The position numbers were made by a program, and so were the translations under genes. From contig NZ_JBPPLY010000010.1 in the NCBI RefSeq assembly GCF_051535215.1, positions 1 through 64,000 on the forward strand: 64,000 nt of DNA, written 5' to 3'. Within the stretch, counting starts at the first letter, position 1; every line of letters starts with the position of its first letter. Positions 1-8,826 of the stretch are shown here, one piece after another. This DNA comes from Nitrobacter sp051535215 (GTDB lineage Bacteria; Pseudomonadota; Alphaproteobacteria; Rhizobiales; Xanthobacteraceae). Under the pieces are notes generated by a model that was not told the origin of the DNA, searched no databases, and worked only from the letters and a program-made list of their open reading frames with translations.

Positions 1-2
1 AC

Positions 3-152
3 CAGCCCCCCTTCTGGGTCCACGCCGCACTCTGGTTCCCCCTCATCCTCGCCGTCACACTCTGGCCCCTCCGCGCCATGAAATCACTCCTCATCAGCCT
101 CCAGTTCCACCACAAAGCCGCAGAAGCCAGACCCGTCCACAAAAACCAATGA
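3..152 (+). CDS. DUF983 family protein, C-terminal end (partial)
   Basis: Only the last 49 residues are in the window; the start lies upstream. The peptide has a hydrophobic segment (WVHAALWFPLILAVTLWPL) followed by RAMKSLLISLQFHHKAAEAR, the typical ending of DUF983 proteins, which have two membrane segments and sit in cytochrome c oxidase clusters beside coxC and a SURF1 gene in alphaproteobacteria. It is followed by thrC, as in relatives, but no SURF1 gene lies between the two here. The function of the family is unknown, with a supposed link to oxidase assembly. The reading frame and stop are clear. Confidence 0.75.
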   Translation, partial: QPPFWVHAALWFPLILAVTLWPLRAMKSLLISLQFHHKAAEARPVHKNQ

Positions 153-256
153 CAAATACTCCAAGTCACCAAAAAGGCCGGTTTGAGCGGGCGCGAAGCG
201 ACATGGTTTTCGGGTGAAGCTCCGGATGTGCTTCGCTTGAAAATCTTTTGGAGTAG

Positions 257-286
257 CCGTCGTTTGCGGCGGCTGTTTTTCTTTCT
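257..286 (+). terminator. Rho-independent terminator after the DUF983 gene
   Basis: GCCGTCG at 257-263 pairs with CGGCGGC at 268-274 around a TTTG loop (one G-T pair), followed by TGTTTTTCTTTC. It would end the oxidase-cluster transcript before thrC. Confidence 0.7.
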
Positions 287-394
287 GCTGGTTTCCCCTT
301 CACCGCGAAACCTTCTATGGTGAAGGGCTATCGCTCAATGGCGAAGCGATTCAATATCGATCCTTGGCACCCTATGCCGCCTCCGGAGGCCGGC

Positions 395-1813
395 TTGACG
401 CACTATCTTTCGACCCGGGGCGAGACCCCCAAACTCGGGTTTTGCGATGTGATGCTATCCGGGCTGGCTCGCGACGGCGGTCTCTATGTACCTGAGGTCT
501 GGCCGCAGTTGTCGCCCGATGCCATCGCGGACCTCTCCGGCCGGCCGTACTGGGAGGTGGCCGTCGAGGTCATCAGGCCTTTCATGGCCGGCGATATCTC
601 TGATGCTGAGCTCGGCCGCATGGCGAACGAGGCCTATGCGACGTTCCGCCATCCGGCGGTGGTGCCGCTCGATCAGATCGGACCCAATCAGTTCATGCTG
701 GAGCTGTTTCACGGCCCTACGCTCGCGTTCAAGGACGTGGCGATGCAGCTCCTGTCGCGGCTGATGGATCATGTGCTGGCGCAACGCGGTCAGCGAACCA
801 CTATCGTGGTGGCGACCTCTGGCGATACGGGCGGTGCCGCGGTCGACGCGTTCGCGGGCCGCGATAATGTCGATCTGATTGCGTTGTTTCCTGATGGCCG
901 CATTTCCGACGTGCAGCGGCGCATGATGACCACGACAGACGCACCAAACGTTCACGCGCTCGCGGTCAAGGGCACCTTCGATGACTGTCAGGCGATCGTG
1001 AAGGGGCTGTTCAACAACCACCGCTTCCGCGACGAGGTCTCGCTTTCCGGCGTCAATTCGATCAACTGGGCGCGGATCGTTGCGCAGGTCGTGTATTATT
1101 TCACCTCGGCGGTCGCGCTCGGCGCGCCGACGCGCACCGTTGATTTTACCGTTCCGACCGGCAACTTCGGTGACATTTTCGCTGGCTACGTTGCGAAGAA
1201 GATGGGTTTGCCGGTGCGCTGCCTGCGCATCGCCGCCAATGTCAACGATATCCTGGCCCGCACCCTGAAGACCGGCATCTACGAGGTGCGCGAGGTTCAC
1301 TCGACCACGTCGCCGTCGATGGATATCCAGGTGTCGTCGAACTTCGAGCGGCTGCTGTTCGAGGCGACCGGTCGCGACCCCGCGCAGGTGCGCGCGCTTA
1401 TGTCGTCGTTGCAGCAGTCCGGCCGCTTCGTGCTGCCGGATTCCGTTCTGGCTGAAATCCGCTGTGATTTTGACGCCGGCAGTGCCGACGAGACCGAGAC
1501 GGCGGCCGCGATTCGCACGGCGTGGCGCGAGGTCGGCGATCTCGTCGATCCGCATACCGCGGTGGCGCTCGCGACGGCCGACCGTGACACCTCCGATTCC
1601 CGCATTCCCAATATCGTGCTGGCGACGGCCCATGCCGCGAAATTTCCCGATGCGGTCGAGGCCGCCTGCGGCGTGCGGCCGCAATTGCCGGCGTGGCTCG
1701 ACGGCTTGATGACTCGTCCCGAGCGGATCACTGTCGTGAACAACGATCAGGCGGAAATCGAGCGGTTCGTGCTATCCGTCAGCCGCGCCGCCAAGCAGGG
1801 AGTTGCGGGATGA
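395..1813 (+). CDS. thrC: Threonine synthase
   Basis: PLP-dependent lyase that converts O-phosphohomoserine to threonine in the cytoplasm. About 472 residues. The N-terminal THYLSTRGETPKLGF block is typical of the family, the PLP lysine lies in TLAFKDV (about residue 113), and the phosphate-binding SGDTGGAA loop follows. I chose the TTG at 395 because GGAGG at 385-389 sits 5 nt upstream and the conserved protein begins there; an ATG at 317 in frame would add 26 unrelated residues. The stop overlaps the start of the M16 protease gene (ATGA), so the two are probably translationally coupled. Confidence 0.93.
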   Translation: MTHYLSTRGETPKLGFCDVMLSGLARDGGLYVPEVWPQLSPDAIADLSGRPYWEVAVEVIRPFMAGDISDAELGRMANEAYATFRHPAVVPLDQIGPNQFMLELFHGPTLAFKDVAMQLLSRLMDHVLAQRGQRTTIVVATSGDTGGAAVDAFAGRDNVDLIALFPDGRISDVQRRMMTTTDAPNVHALAVKGTFDDCQAIVKGLFNNHRFRDEVSLSGVNSINWARIVAQVVYYFTSAVALGAPTRTVDFTVPTGNFGDIFAGYVAKKMGLPVRCLRIAANVNDILARTLKTGIYEVREVHSTTSPSMDIQVSSNFERLLFEATGRDPAQVRALMSSLQQSGRFVLPDSVLAEIRCDFDAGSADETETAAAIRTAWREVGDLVDPHTAVALATADRDTSDSRIPNIVLATAHAAKFPDAVEAACGVRPQLPAWLDGLMTRPERITVVNNDQAEIERFVLSVSRAAKQGVAG

Positions 1814-3099
1814 GTGTCGAGGTGACAAAGCTGCCGTCCGGCCTCACGGTCGTCACCGACACTATGGCGCATCTGGAAACGGCCGCGCTCGGCGTCTGGA
1901 CCGGAGTCGGGGGCCGCGACGAGAAGCCGAACGAGCACGGCATCTCTCACCTGCTCGAGCACATGGCATTCAAGGGAACGGCGACGCGCTCGGCGCGGGA
2001 GATCGCGGAGGAAATCGAGGCGGTCGGCGGCGATCTCAACGCGGCCACCAGCGTCGAGACCACAGCCTATTACGCGCGGGTGATGAAGGCGGACGTTCCG
2101 CTCGCGATCGAGGTGCTGAGCGACATCCTGTCCAATCCGAGCTTTGCCGCGGACGAGCTCGAACGCGAAAAGAGCGTCATCGAGCAGGAAATCGGCGCGG
2201 CGCAGGACATGCCGGATGACGTCGTGTTCGAGCATCTCAACGAACTCTGCTATCCCGACCAGCCGATGGGACGCACGCTGCTCGGTACGCCGGAGACGCT
2301 GAAACGGTTCAACCGCGACATGCTTCATGGCTATCTCACGACGCATTATCGGGGGCCGGACATGGTGGTGGCCGCCGCCGGGGCGGTCGACCACAAGACT
2401 GTCGTTGCCGAGGCCGAGCGTCGCTTTGCTAGCTTCGACGCAACGCCGGCGCCGAAGCCGCAAGCGGCGAAATTCGGCGAGGGCGGCTCCAGGGTCGTCC
2501 ACCGTGACCTCGAGCAGGCGCATCTGACGCTGGCGCTGGAAGGATTGCCGCAGACGGACCCCTCGCTGTTTTCATTGCAAGTGTTCACCAATATTCTTGG
2601 CGGCGGGATGTCCTCGCGGTTGTTCCAGGAGGTCCGCGAGAAGCGCGGACTGTGCTATTCGATTTACGCCTTCCATGCACCCTATGCCGATACCGGGTTC
2701 TTTGGACTCTACACCGGCACCGATCCGAGCGATGCGCCTGAAATGATGGAAGTCGTTATCGACGTCATGAATGAGGCGGTCGAGACGCTGACCGAAGCCG
2801 AAATCGCGCGCGCGAAAGCGCAGATGAAAGCCGGTTTGCTGATGGCGCTGGAGAGTTGCAGCGCCCGCGTCGAACAACTGGCGCGTCACATGCTGGTCTA
2901 CGGGCGGCCGCAGACGGTGCCCGAACTGATGGCCAGGATCGATGCCGTCGATGTCGAGTCGACCCGTGATGCGGCACGCAGCCTGCTCGCGCGCAGCCGC
3001 CCCGCAGTCGTCGCGCTCGGCAGCGGCAGGGGGCTCGACACAGCGGTGACTTTTGCCGAAGGATTGGCACGGTCCAAGGCCAGGATCGTGCTCCATTGA
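1810..3099 (+). CDS. M16 family zinc peptidase (mitochondrial processing peptidase-like)
   Basis: 429 residues. The inverzincin motif HLLEH is at residues 47-51, with the downstream glutamate ligand in the SVIEQEIGAAQDMPDD segment; the second half carries the GGGMSSRLFQEVREKRGLCY block that marks the M16B (PqqL/MPP-beta-like) group. It probably acts as a processing or oligopeptide-degrading metalloprotease in the cytoplasm or periplasm; the substrate cannot be read from the sequence and I see no clear signal peptide. It begins in the thrC stop codon (ATGA overlap). The thrC-M16-acetyltransferase order is common in related genomes. Confidence 0.93.
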   Translation: MSVEVTKLPSGLTVVTDTMAHLETAALGVWTGVGGRDEKPNEHGISHLLEHMAFKGTATRSAREIAEEIEAVGGDLNAATSVETTAYYARVMKADVPLAIEVLSDILSNPSFAADELEREKSVIEQEIGAAQDMPDDVVFEHLNELCYPDQPMGRTLLGTPETLKRFNRDMLHGYLTTHYRGPDMVVAAAGAVDHKTVVAEAERRFASFDATPAPKPQAAKFGEGGSRVVHRDLEQAHLTLALEGLPQTDPSLFSLQVFTNILGGGMSSRLFQEVREKRGLCYSIYAFHAPYADTGFFGLYTGTDPSDAPEMMEVVIDVMNEAVETLTEAEIARAKAQMKAGLLMALESCSARVEQLARHMLVYGRPQTVPELMARIDAVDVESTRDAARSLLARSRPAVVALGSGRGLDTAVTFAEGLARSKARIVLH

Positions 3100-3287
3100 C
3101 GCTCGATCACGATGGGTCAATCGATCCCTAAATCACGAACGTGATCGATTCCGATATCATAAGAAGCGAGATGCCGGCGGAAAACTGTTATACACTTTCC
3201 TCATCCCGCTCTGGTCCGCGAAGTGAATATCGGTTTTGCGAGCAGGATACGCGAATTTGCCGGGATGGAACTGGAAAATGCTCTATG

Positions 3288-3376
3288 GCGTTTTCAAGCG
3301 AAGTGGATGCCGGTTCGCGTAAAGAAAACGCGTCAAAACAAAAGCTGGAGCCCGGCTTTGATTCCATCAAAGCCGG
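3288..3376 (+). repeat. Dispersed two-hairpin palindromic repeat, copy 1
   Basis: GCGTTTTC (3288-3295) pairs with GAAAACGC (3324-3331), and CCGGCTTTG-ATTCCAT-CAAAGCCGG (3352-3376) forms a second strong hairpin. Closely related copies lie at 9867, 17137, 23014 and 42904, always between genes. It is a REP-type intergenic element and may also stop transcription. Confidence 0.85.
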
Positions 3377-3421
3377 AATATCTAAGGCTAAGGGCTGGCG
3401 GGTTCTGCGTCGAGGAACGCC

Positions 3422-4006
3422 ATGGCTTTGTTTCGTCTGCCATCCAGCGCACCGTCGCTCATGCCGCGAGGAAGCGGCCTGTTGCTGCGTGCGCCCGAGG
3501 CGGCTGATTTTCAACAATGGGTGCAGCTTCGCGAATACAGCCGCGCCTATCTGACGCCATGGGAACCTATCTGGCCATCGGATGACCTGACCCGCGCCGG
3601 CTTCCGGCGACGACTGCGCCGTTACGCGGAGGATATCGCCGGCGACAGATCCTATCCATTCATTGTGCTGCGCGAATCCGATGGCGTCATGCTGGGCGGG
3701 GTCACGCTCGCCAATGTCCGGCGCGGCATCGTGCAGGCCGGCACCATCGGATACTGGATCGGCGAACCCTATGCGGGACGAGGCTATATGACCGCGGCGC
3801 TGCGGGTATTGCTGCCAACGTTGTTTGGCGAACTGAACCTGCATCGCATCGAGGCGGCCTGCATTCCCAGCAATGTGCCCTCGATACGGGTGCTGGAAAA
3901 GTGCGGCTTCACGCGCGAGGGGCTTGCGCGGCGCTATCTCTGCATCAACGGGATCTGGCAGGATCACCTGTTGTTTGGGATGCTGCACGAAGATTTCCAC
4001 GACTGA
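3422..4006 (+). CDS. GNAT family N-acetyltransferase, RimJ/RimL-like
   Basis: 194 residues. Acetyl-CoA-dependent acetyltransferase of the ribosomal-protein-type GNAT group, probably acting on protein N-termini in the cytoplasm. Visible features are LLLRAPEAADFQQW near the N-terminus, the GTIGYWIGEPYAGRGYMTAALR acetyl-CoA loop, and the C-terminal NLHRIEAACIPSNVPSIRVLEKCGFTREG block that is characteristic of RimJ-type enzymes. It follows the M16 protease after about 320 nt holding repeat copy 1, so it may have its own promoter. The actual substrate is not known. Confidence 0.88.
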   Translation: MALFRLPSSAPSLMPRGSGLLLRAPEAADFQQWVQLREYSRAYLTPWEPIWPSDDLTRAGFRRRLRRYAEDIAGDRSYPFIVLRESDGVMLGGVTLANVRRGIVQAGTIGYWIGEPYAGRGYMTAALRVLLPTLFGELNLHRIEAACIPSNVPSIRVLEKCGFTREGLARRYLCINGIWQDHLLFGMLHEDFHD

Positions 4007-4197
4007 GCCTCTCCGGATCGTGCGGATGCAGTTGCGAGTGCGCCGCATTCAGATCTGCGTGAACAGAACCGTCAGAACCGTGCAGACCCGTCTCACTTGA
4101 CAGGAACCGGGCGGAGTGGGCGTTTTTGCGCCTTGGGATTTCCGTGATTGCCTTGCTATAAAGCCGCCGCGTGGAAACAACGATCGGACGGCGCGAA

Positions 4198-4878
4198 ATG
4201 GCTCCTGTTGCGGATTCGACCGAAGCGCGTGGGCTGGCTGAAGCCGGGCGACCACGGCGCTTTCCGTTTCGTCTGGCGGTCGTGGCGACAGCATGCTGCA
4301 TCGTCGCGGTTGCGCCGGCGCAATCGCAATCGCTTGGCGATCGTTTCAAGAGTCTGTTCGGCATCAGATCGCAGCCGGAGCGGGCGCCTGCATCGGGCGC
4401 GACGGCTTCGGCCCCTGACGATCTTACCTGTCCGCCCGTGACCATCCGCGCCGGCGCATCGACATACGCGGTCGGCCTGCCGGGCAAGACAGCGAGCGGC
4501 CCCGATCTCCGCTACCAGGCGATTATCGGCGAGACCGCGCGGGAATGCGATTACAACACCGACACGCATCAAATCGCGATCAAGGTAGGGATCCAGGGGC
4601 GTGTCATCGTGGGACCGGCCGGCGCGCCGCCGACGGTGGAGGTGCCGTTGCGCGTCGCGGTCGTCGAGGATGGCGTCTCCTCGAAAACCGTCGCCACCAA
4701 GGCCTATACGGTCACGGTGAACCTGTCGGGCGACCAAGGCGGAACCTATAGTTTTGTGTCGAGCGATATCGTCTATCCGGCGCCGCAAGGCGCGGCCGCC
4801 GATCGATATGTGTTTTATATCGGGTTCGATCCGCAGGCGCTGAAGCCTGAGCCGCGCTCGCGCGGCAAGCGAAGATAA
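4198..4878 (+). CDS. Secreted hypothetical protein
   Basis: About 226 residues from the ATG at 4198; a GTG at 4171 in frame would add 9. A basic start (RPRRFPF) is followed by a hydrophobic stretch (RLAVVATACCIVAVAPAQSQS), a likely Sec signal peptide. The mature part is Ala/Gly/Thr-rich with CPPVTIRAGAST and a later single Cys (ARECDYNT), suggesting a periplasmic beta-rich domain with a disulfide. The lysine/arginine-rich tail RSRGKRR is unusual. I do not recognise a named family. It stands alone between the acetyltransferase and the ATP synthase operon on the other strand. Confidence 0.75.
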   Translation: MAPVADSTEARGLAEAGRPRRFPFRLAVVATACCIVAVAPAQSQSLGDRFKSLFGIRSQPERAPASGATASAPDDLTCPPVTIRAGASTYAVGLPGKTASGPDLRYQAIIGETARECDYNTDTHQIAIKVGIQGRVIVGPAGAPPTVEVPLRVAVVEDGVSSKTVATKAYTVTVNLSGDQGGTYSFVSSDIVYPAPQGAAADRYVFYIGFDPQALKPEPRSRGKRR

Positions 4879-4915
4879 TCAGGTGCGCGATTGCAAGGTG
4901 AAAAAGTCTTCACGC

Positions 4916-5007
4916 GCGTCATGGCCGGGCGCCGTCCGGGCCATCCGCGTCTTTTGGACCTGCCGAATCGCCAGGACATGGAGGCCCGGCATAAAGCCGG
5001 GTATGAA
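4916..5007. repeat. Intergenic GTCATGGCCGGGC-type palindromic repeat
   Basis: GCGTCATGGCCGGGCgccgtCCGGGCCATCCGCG is followed by a second arm GAGGCCCGGCataaaGCCGGGTATGA. This two-hairpin unit is a dispersed intergenic repeat that I know from Bradyrhizobium-type genomes; only this one copy is seen in the window. It lies between the convergent secreted-protein gene and atpF. Confidence 0.6.
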
Positions 5008-5081
5008 GGTGGCCCGCCGAAGCAGCAGTAAGACATTGTTGCAGCTCTGGCCCTGTCGAGGCGCTCGCCCCTCACGCGCAA

Positions 5082-5116
5082 GAAAAAAGCCGCCGCAAAA
5101 TAGTTTTGCGCCGGCT
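5082..5116 (-). terminator. Rho-independent terminator of the F0 ATP synthase operon
   Basis: AGCCG-C-CGCAAAA pairs with TTTTGCG-C-CGGCT across a 3-nt loop (one mismatch), and on the minus strand it is followed by a T-run (complement of AAAAAAG). It sits about 20 nt past the atpF stop. Confidence 0.85.
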
Positions 5117-5137
5117 CCTCGTAGGATCTGAATAAAA

Positions 5138-5623
5138 TCAGTTCAGCTTGGCGCGAACTTCGCTGACGCCCTTGGCAAGCAGGTCGTCGGCGACTTGTCC
5201 CTTCACCGACTTCGACAGGATGGCGGAGGCGGCGGCAACCGCTGCGTCTGCAGCGGCGGAGCGAACGTCCGCGACGGCCTGGGCTTCCGCCAACGCGATC
5301 TTGCTTTCCGCGGCCTTGGTGCGGCGCGCGACAAAATCTTCCATTTTGCCTTTTGCTTCGGCCGCAACGCGCTCGGCCTCGGCTTTTGCCGAGGCGATGA
5401 TGTCCTGCGCCTCACGCTCGGCGCCGGCATGGCGGGCTCTGTAATCGGCGAGCAGCTTCGCGGCTTCGTCCTTCAGGCGTCGCGCGTCGTCGAGTTCGCT
5501 CTTGATGCGCGCGCTGCGGCGATCGAGCGCGGATAGCACTGTGCGGTGCACACCGACATAGGCGAAGACGCCCATCAGGATCAGGAAGGCTATGGCAACC
5601 CAGGTTTCCGGCTCGGCAAACAT
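5138..5623 (-). CDS. atpF: ATP synthase F0 subunit b
   Basis: 161 residues. Peripheral stalk subunit linking the membrane F0 part to F1. One N-terminal membrane helix (TWVAIAFLILMGVFAYVGV) is followed by a long charged amphipathic helix rich in Ala, Glu, Lys and Arg, the usual dimerising coiled coil. It ends the operon, with a strong terminator just downstream. The preceding gene is the divergent b' copy, 7 nt away, so the stalk should be a b/b' heterodimer, as in other alphaproteobacteria and phototrophs. Confidence 0.95.
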   Translation of the reverse strand: MFAEPETWVAIAFLILMGVFAYVGVHRTVLSALDRRSARIKSELDDARRLKDEAAKLLADYRARHAGAEREAQDIIASAKAEAERVAAEAKGKMEDFVARRTKAAESKIALAEAQAVADVRSAAADAAVAAASAILSKSVKGQVADDLLAKGVSEVRAKLN

Positions 5624-5630
5624 GGTTACG

Positions 5631-6188
5631 TCATCCCTTCATCGAGGCTTGGACGGCGCTGTCGACGAGGCTCCTGTCGGGCGCTGCGCCGGTCAGTTGC
5701 TGCACGATAGCCGTTGCGGCATCGCTTGCGATACCGCGGACGTTGCTCATCGCCGTCGCGCGCGTCGAGGCGATGGTCTTCTCGGCGTCGGCGAGCTTGG
5801 CTGATAGCCGTTCTTCGAGAGCCTTGCGTTCGGCGTCGGCCGCAGCGTTCAGCTTCTCACGGGTCTCGTTGCCGATCGCCTGAGCGCGGGCCCGCGCAGC
5901 CGCGAGTTCGGCCTCGTAAGCCTTGAGCGCAGTGTCGGACTCGTCCTTCAGTTTCCGCGCCTGAGCGAGATCGCTCTCGATTCGGTCCTGGCGGTCGTCG
6001 ATGGTCTTGCGGACGCGCGGCAATGCCAGTCGCGACGAGATCAGATAGAGCGCAACGAACGCAATCGTCAGCGATACCAGTTGGGACGCAAACGTGTCCT
6101 TCTGGAACGGCGGAAACGGAGCCTTGTGGCCGCCGTCGGCTTCGGTGTGGGCCGCCGCGCCCTGTGCGTTGCCATGACTCTCAGCCAC
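5631..6188 (-). CDS. atpG: ATP synthase F0 subunit b'
   Basis: 185 residues; also called atpF' or atpX. It has a longer polar N-terminus (HGNAQGAAAHTEADGGHKAPFPPF) than b, then a membrane helix (FASQLVSLTIAFVALYLISS) and the stalk helix with IDDRQDRIESDLAQARKLKDE, the conserved opening of b-type stalks. It pairs with atpF, 7 nt downstream. The N-terminal extension is typical of rhizobial b' proteins. Confidence 0.94.
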   Translation of the reverse strand: MAESHGNAQGAAAHTEADGGHKAPFPPFQKDTFASQLVSLTIAFVALYLISSRLALPRVRKTIDDRQDRIESDLAQARKLKDESDTALKAYEAELAAARARAQAIGNETREKLNAAADAERKALEERLSAKLADAEKTIASTRATAMSNVRGIASDAATAIVQQLTGAAPDRSLVDSAVQASMKG

Positions 6189-6250
6189 GGGCTTCTCCTC
6201 TGCGGTCGAGCGGGACCCGTTTTTCGGGTCCCGTCAGCCGGTCAGTGATC

Positions 6251-6478
6251 TTAAAGAGCGAACAGCAGCAGCAGCGCGATCAGCAGCGAGAAGATGCCGA
6301 GCGCTTCGGTCACCGCGAAGCCGAAGATCAGGTTGCCGAACTGGCCCTGGGCGGCCGAGGGATTGCGCACCGCCGCGGCAAGATAGTTGCCGAAGATGAT
6401 GCCCACGCCGGCGCCGGCGCCACCCATGCCGATGCAGGCAATACCAGCGCCAATATACTTCGCGGCAATCGGATCCAT
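6251..6478 (-). CDS. atpE: ATP synthase F0 subunit c
   Basis: 75 residues, the usual length. Two membrane helices joined by the polar loop AVRNPSAAQGQ; the ion-carrying carboxylate is Glu58 in FAVTEALGIF. The helix-1 glycine repeats (GMGGAGAGVGIIFG) that allow tight ring packing are present. It forms the rotating c-ring that carries protons, and no Na+-type ligand pattern is obvious. It lies between atpB and the b' gene in the standard order. Confidence 0.97.
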   Translation of the reverse strand: MDPIAAKYIGAGIACIGMGGAGAGVGIIFGNYLAAAVRNPSAAQGQFGNLIFGFAVTEALGIFSLLIALLLLFAL

Positions 6479-6534
6479 AGAACAAACTCCTTGCTGAGGC
6501 TTGTGAGAGTGACTTTAAAGGTTGCGGAAACCGG

Positions 6535-7278
6535 CTAGTGACCGGGATGGATAGCATCGTTGATGTAGATGCAGGTGAGGATGGTGAAGACGTAGGCCTG
6601 AAGGAATGCGACCAGCAGTTCGAGCGCGGTGAGCGCCACCACCAGCGCAAGCGGGAGCACGGCGCCGAACACGCCGACGATGCCCATGGCTCCCAGCATG
6701 GTGACGAAGCTTGCGAACACCTTCAGCGTGATGTGGCCGGCCAGCATGTTCGCGAACAGACGCACACTGTGCGAAACAGGCCGCGACAGGAACGAGATCA
6801 CCTCGATCGCCACCACCAGAGGCAGGATCACGACCGGAATGCCCGACGGCACGAACAGTTTGAAGAATCTCAGGCCGTTCCGGTAGAAGCCGTAGATCAG
6901 CACGGTGAAGAAGACGAGGAACGCCAGCGCGGCCGTGACGATGATGTGGCTCGAGATCGTGAAGGTGTAGGGGATGATGCCGACCAGATTGGAGACGGTC
7001 ACCAGCATGAAGATCGAGAATACGAACGGGAAGAACTTCATCCCGTCCTTGCCGGCGGTAGTGCGGATGGTGTCGGCGACGAATTCGTAGCTGATCTCGG
7101 CGATCGACTGCATGCGGCCGGGCACGAGCTTGCGGCCGGTGGCCAGCATCAGAAGCGACGTCAGCGCCACGGCGAGCAGCATGTAGGCGGAGGAATTGGT
7201 GAAAGCGATTTCCTGCCCGCCGATATGGCCGATCGTGAAAATCTTCTCGATGTTGAACTGGTGGATCGGGTCCATCAT
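6535..7278 (-). CDS. atpB: ATP synthase F0 subunit a
   Basis: 247 residues, about five to six membrane helices. The essential arginine lies in SHSVRLFANMLAGH and the conserved C-terminal helix in LVAFLQAYVFTILTCIYINDAIHPGH. Together with the c-ring it forms the two proton half-channels. The start MMDPIHQFNIEKIF is family-typical; either of the two adjacent Met codons could be used. It lies between atpI and atpE. Confidence 0.96.
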   Translation of the reverse strand: MMDPIHQFNIEKIFTIGHIGGQEIAFTNSSAYMLLAVALTSLLMLATGRKLVPGRMQSIAEISYEFVADTIRTTAGKDGMKFFPFVFSIFMLVTVSNLVGIIPYTFTISSHIIVTAALAFLVFFTVLIYGFYRNGLRFFKLFVPSGIPVVILPLVVAIEVISFLSRPVSHSVRLFANMLAGHITLKVFASFVTMLGAMGIVGVFGAVLPLALVVALTALELLVAFLQAYVFTILTCIYINDAIHPGH

Positions 7279-7346
7279 CCGCGTGCAACTTTCAGTCTGC
7301 CGGCTGGCCGGCGTTCAAGCAACTCAGTCGTCTCGGCAACCATCCG

Positions 7347-7748
7347 TCATCGGTCAGTCTGCTCGGGAATCACGCCCGCCGACCGCATCACGTTGATCAC
7401 GCCGGCCGCGAAGCCGAGCAGGAAAAACACGATCAGCCCCCAGGGCGAGGTCGACAGCAAGCGGTCGAATCCCCAGCCGATCACCGCTCCGACGGCAACG
7501 CCCGCGATCAACTCGGAGGATAGGCGGAAACCACGCGCCATCGCCGAGGCTCTGGCGGCTCCATCTCCGCTTCCATCTCCGGATTGGTCAGTCTCGTTCT
7601 TGCGGGCGCCGCGAAGTTGCGACAGCCGCCGATCGAGATTTCCGAGCCTTGCGGAAAGCGCAGCTTCGTCGGGAGCGGAATGCTCGCGATCCCCGTTCTC
7701 GCTGCTGTTCTTGTCCGTGCCGTCAGCCATGCTCTCGACACCCGACAC
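7347..7748 (-). CDS. atpI: ATP synthase accessory protein AtpI
   Basis: 133 residues. The N-terminal half is hydrophilic (about 70 residues, many Ser, Asp, Glu), the C-terminal half has two membrane helices with the AtpI pattern SSELIAGVAVGAVIGWGFDRLLSTSPWG. Members assist assembly of the c-ring and may handle Mg2+. It is the first gene of the F0 operon, so its upstream region (7749 onward) should hold the operon promoter. The start could be the Met at residue 7 (MADGTDK). Confidence 0.88.
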   Translation of the reverse strand: MSGVESMADGTDKNSSENGDREHSAPDEAALSARLGNLDRRLSQLRGARKNETDQSGDGSGDGAARASAMARGFRLSSELIAGVAVGAVIGWGFDRLLSTSPWGLIVFFLLGFAAGVINVMRSAGVIPEQTDR

Positions 7749-8271
7749 AACGTCCGCGATCTCAGGAAATAACGCCCGCTACCCTCAAAAGCCGCGCGGA
7801 CCATACTGACGGCCACAGGTCAAGTCAAGATTGTGTCGCAACCGGCTACATTATTGAATTAGCTGATTTTATTTCAAAAAATCAAACCGGCTGCGCCCAG
7901 TTGCCGCGCTGCGAAAGCCGGTTCGCGCTGGCGCTCGGCTCGCTAGGGTTCCGCCCTCGTGCGGTGAAGCCTGGATGTCGAACCAGCGCATCCCGCAGAT
8001 CATGTCGGGGGCCGGCAGGCTGATTTCGCTTTGCCCGCCTCGCCGCATCGCGGTCGGAGGCCGAAAGGCATATTATAAGATACTGTAATGTCTACGGAAA
8101 AATTCAATGACCAGGCCTTCGCTCCGCGCGTTGCCCGTGGTTTGCGGCCGCAACAGACCCGAATCGCGATTGGCTGGTTGCGTTGAAATCGGACAAGTGG
8201 CGCTATAGTTCGAGAATGTCCCGACGCGCTCTGGTCCGCTGGCGGAGCGATCGGCATCGACGGAGCCAAGC
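7749..8271. other. Intergenic region, promoters for atpI (-) and the 8272 gene (+)
   Basis: 523 nt with no credible gene on either strand. It must hold divergent promoters. A weak candidate for the plus-strand gene is TTGAAA at 8183 with TATAGT at 8204 (15-nt spacer, shorter than ideal). The first 120 nt after atpI are relatively AT-rich. I see no operator or repeat. Confidence 0.4.
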
Positions 8272-8826
8272 ATGAGCGCAGTCACGCAGCTTCCCGGATT
8301 GTTGCGGATTTTCGCGATCGCCGCGCCGCTCGTCTGTCTCGCCGCGCCGGCGCTGGCGCAGACGGCGCCGGACATGGAGAAGGGACGCTATACTCTCATG
8401 CCGATGAGCGGCGGCTTCGTCAGGTTGGATACCCAGACCGGCGTGGTCTCGCATTGCGCCGACAGGGGCAACGGCTGGGCGTGTTACGCGTTGCCTGAAG
8501 AACATGTCGCGCTCGACAAGGAAATCGGTCGGCTGCAGGCGGAAAACGAGAAGCTGAAGGCGCAACTTGCTGCGCCCGACTCCGCCCTCAGTGGCAAGGC
8601 GCAGAAGGCTTTTCCGAAGGCGGAATCATCGCGGCCCGGGGAGCCCGGCACCGCAGGGCCAAAAGCCGACGGACGGAAATCCGCTGACGCCAACCGCAAC
8701 AGTATCGAGATTCCGTTGCCGAGCGATCGCGACATGGATCGCGTGATGTCGTTCGTCGAGCGCGCCTGGCGGCGACTGGTCGAGATGGCCGCTCGCGTCC
8801 AGCGCGAACAGTCCGGTGGAATCTGA
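8272..8826 (+). CDS. Periplasmic coiled-coil hypothetical protein
   Basis: 184 residues. A signal peptide (LLRIFAIAAPLVCLAAPALAQ, cleavage after AQ) is followed by a small conserved-looking domain, YTLMPMSGGFVRLDTQTGVVSHC...GWACYALPEE, with two Cys that could form a disulfide. A short coiled coil (LDKEIGRLQAENEKLKAQL) and a low-complexity linker come next, then a helical C-terminus DRDMDRVMSFVERAWRRLVEMAARVQRE. No named family is recognised with certainty. It stands alone, 310 nt upstream of a response regulator gene. Confidence 0.8.
   Translation: MSAVTQLPGLLRIFAIAAPLVCLAAPALAQTAPDMEKGRYTLMPMSGGFVRLDTQTGVVSHCADRGNGWACYALPEEHVALDKEIGRLQAENEKLKAQLAAPDSALSGKAQKAFPKAESSRPGEPGTAGPKADGRKSADANRNSIEIPLPSDRDMDRVMSFVERAWRRLVEMAARVQREQSGGI

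Noticed and set aside
455..1684. A 409-codon open frame antisense to thrC
   Set aside because: It lies wholly opposite a clear threonine synthase gene and its translation is Arg/His-rich without any recognisable domain, a usual effect of high GC content.
8183..8196. TTGAAATCGGACAA as a FixK/FNR box upstream of the 8272 gene
   Set aside because: The second half-site departs from TCAA and the site coincides with a possible -35 element; too weak to call.
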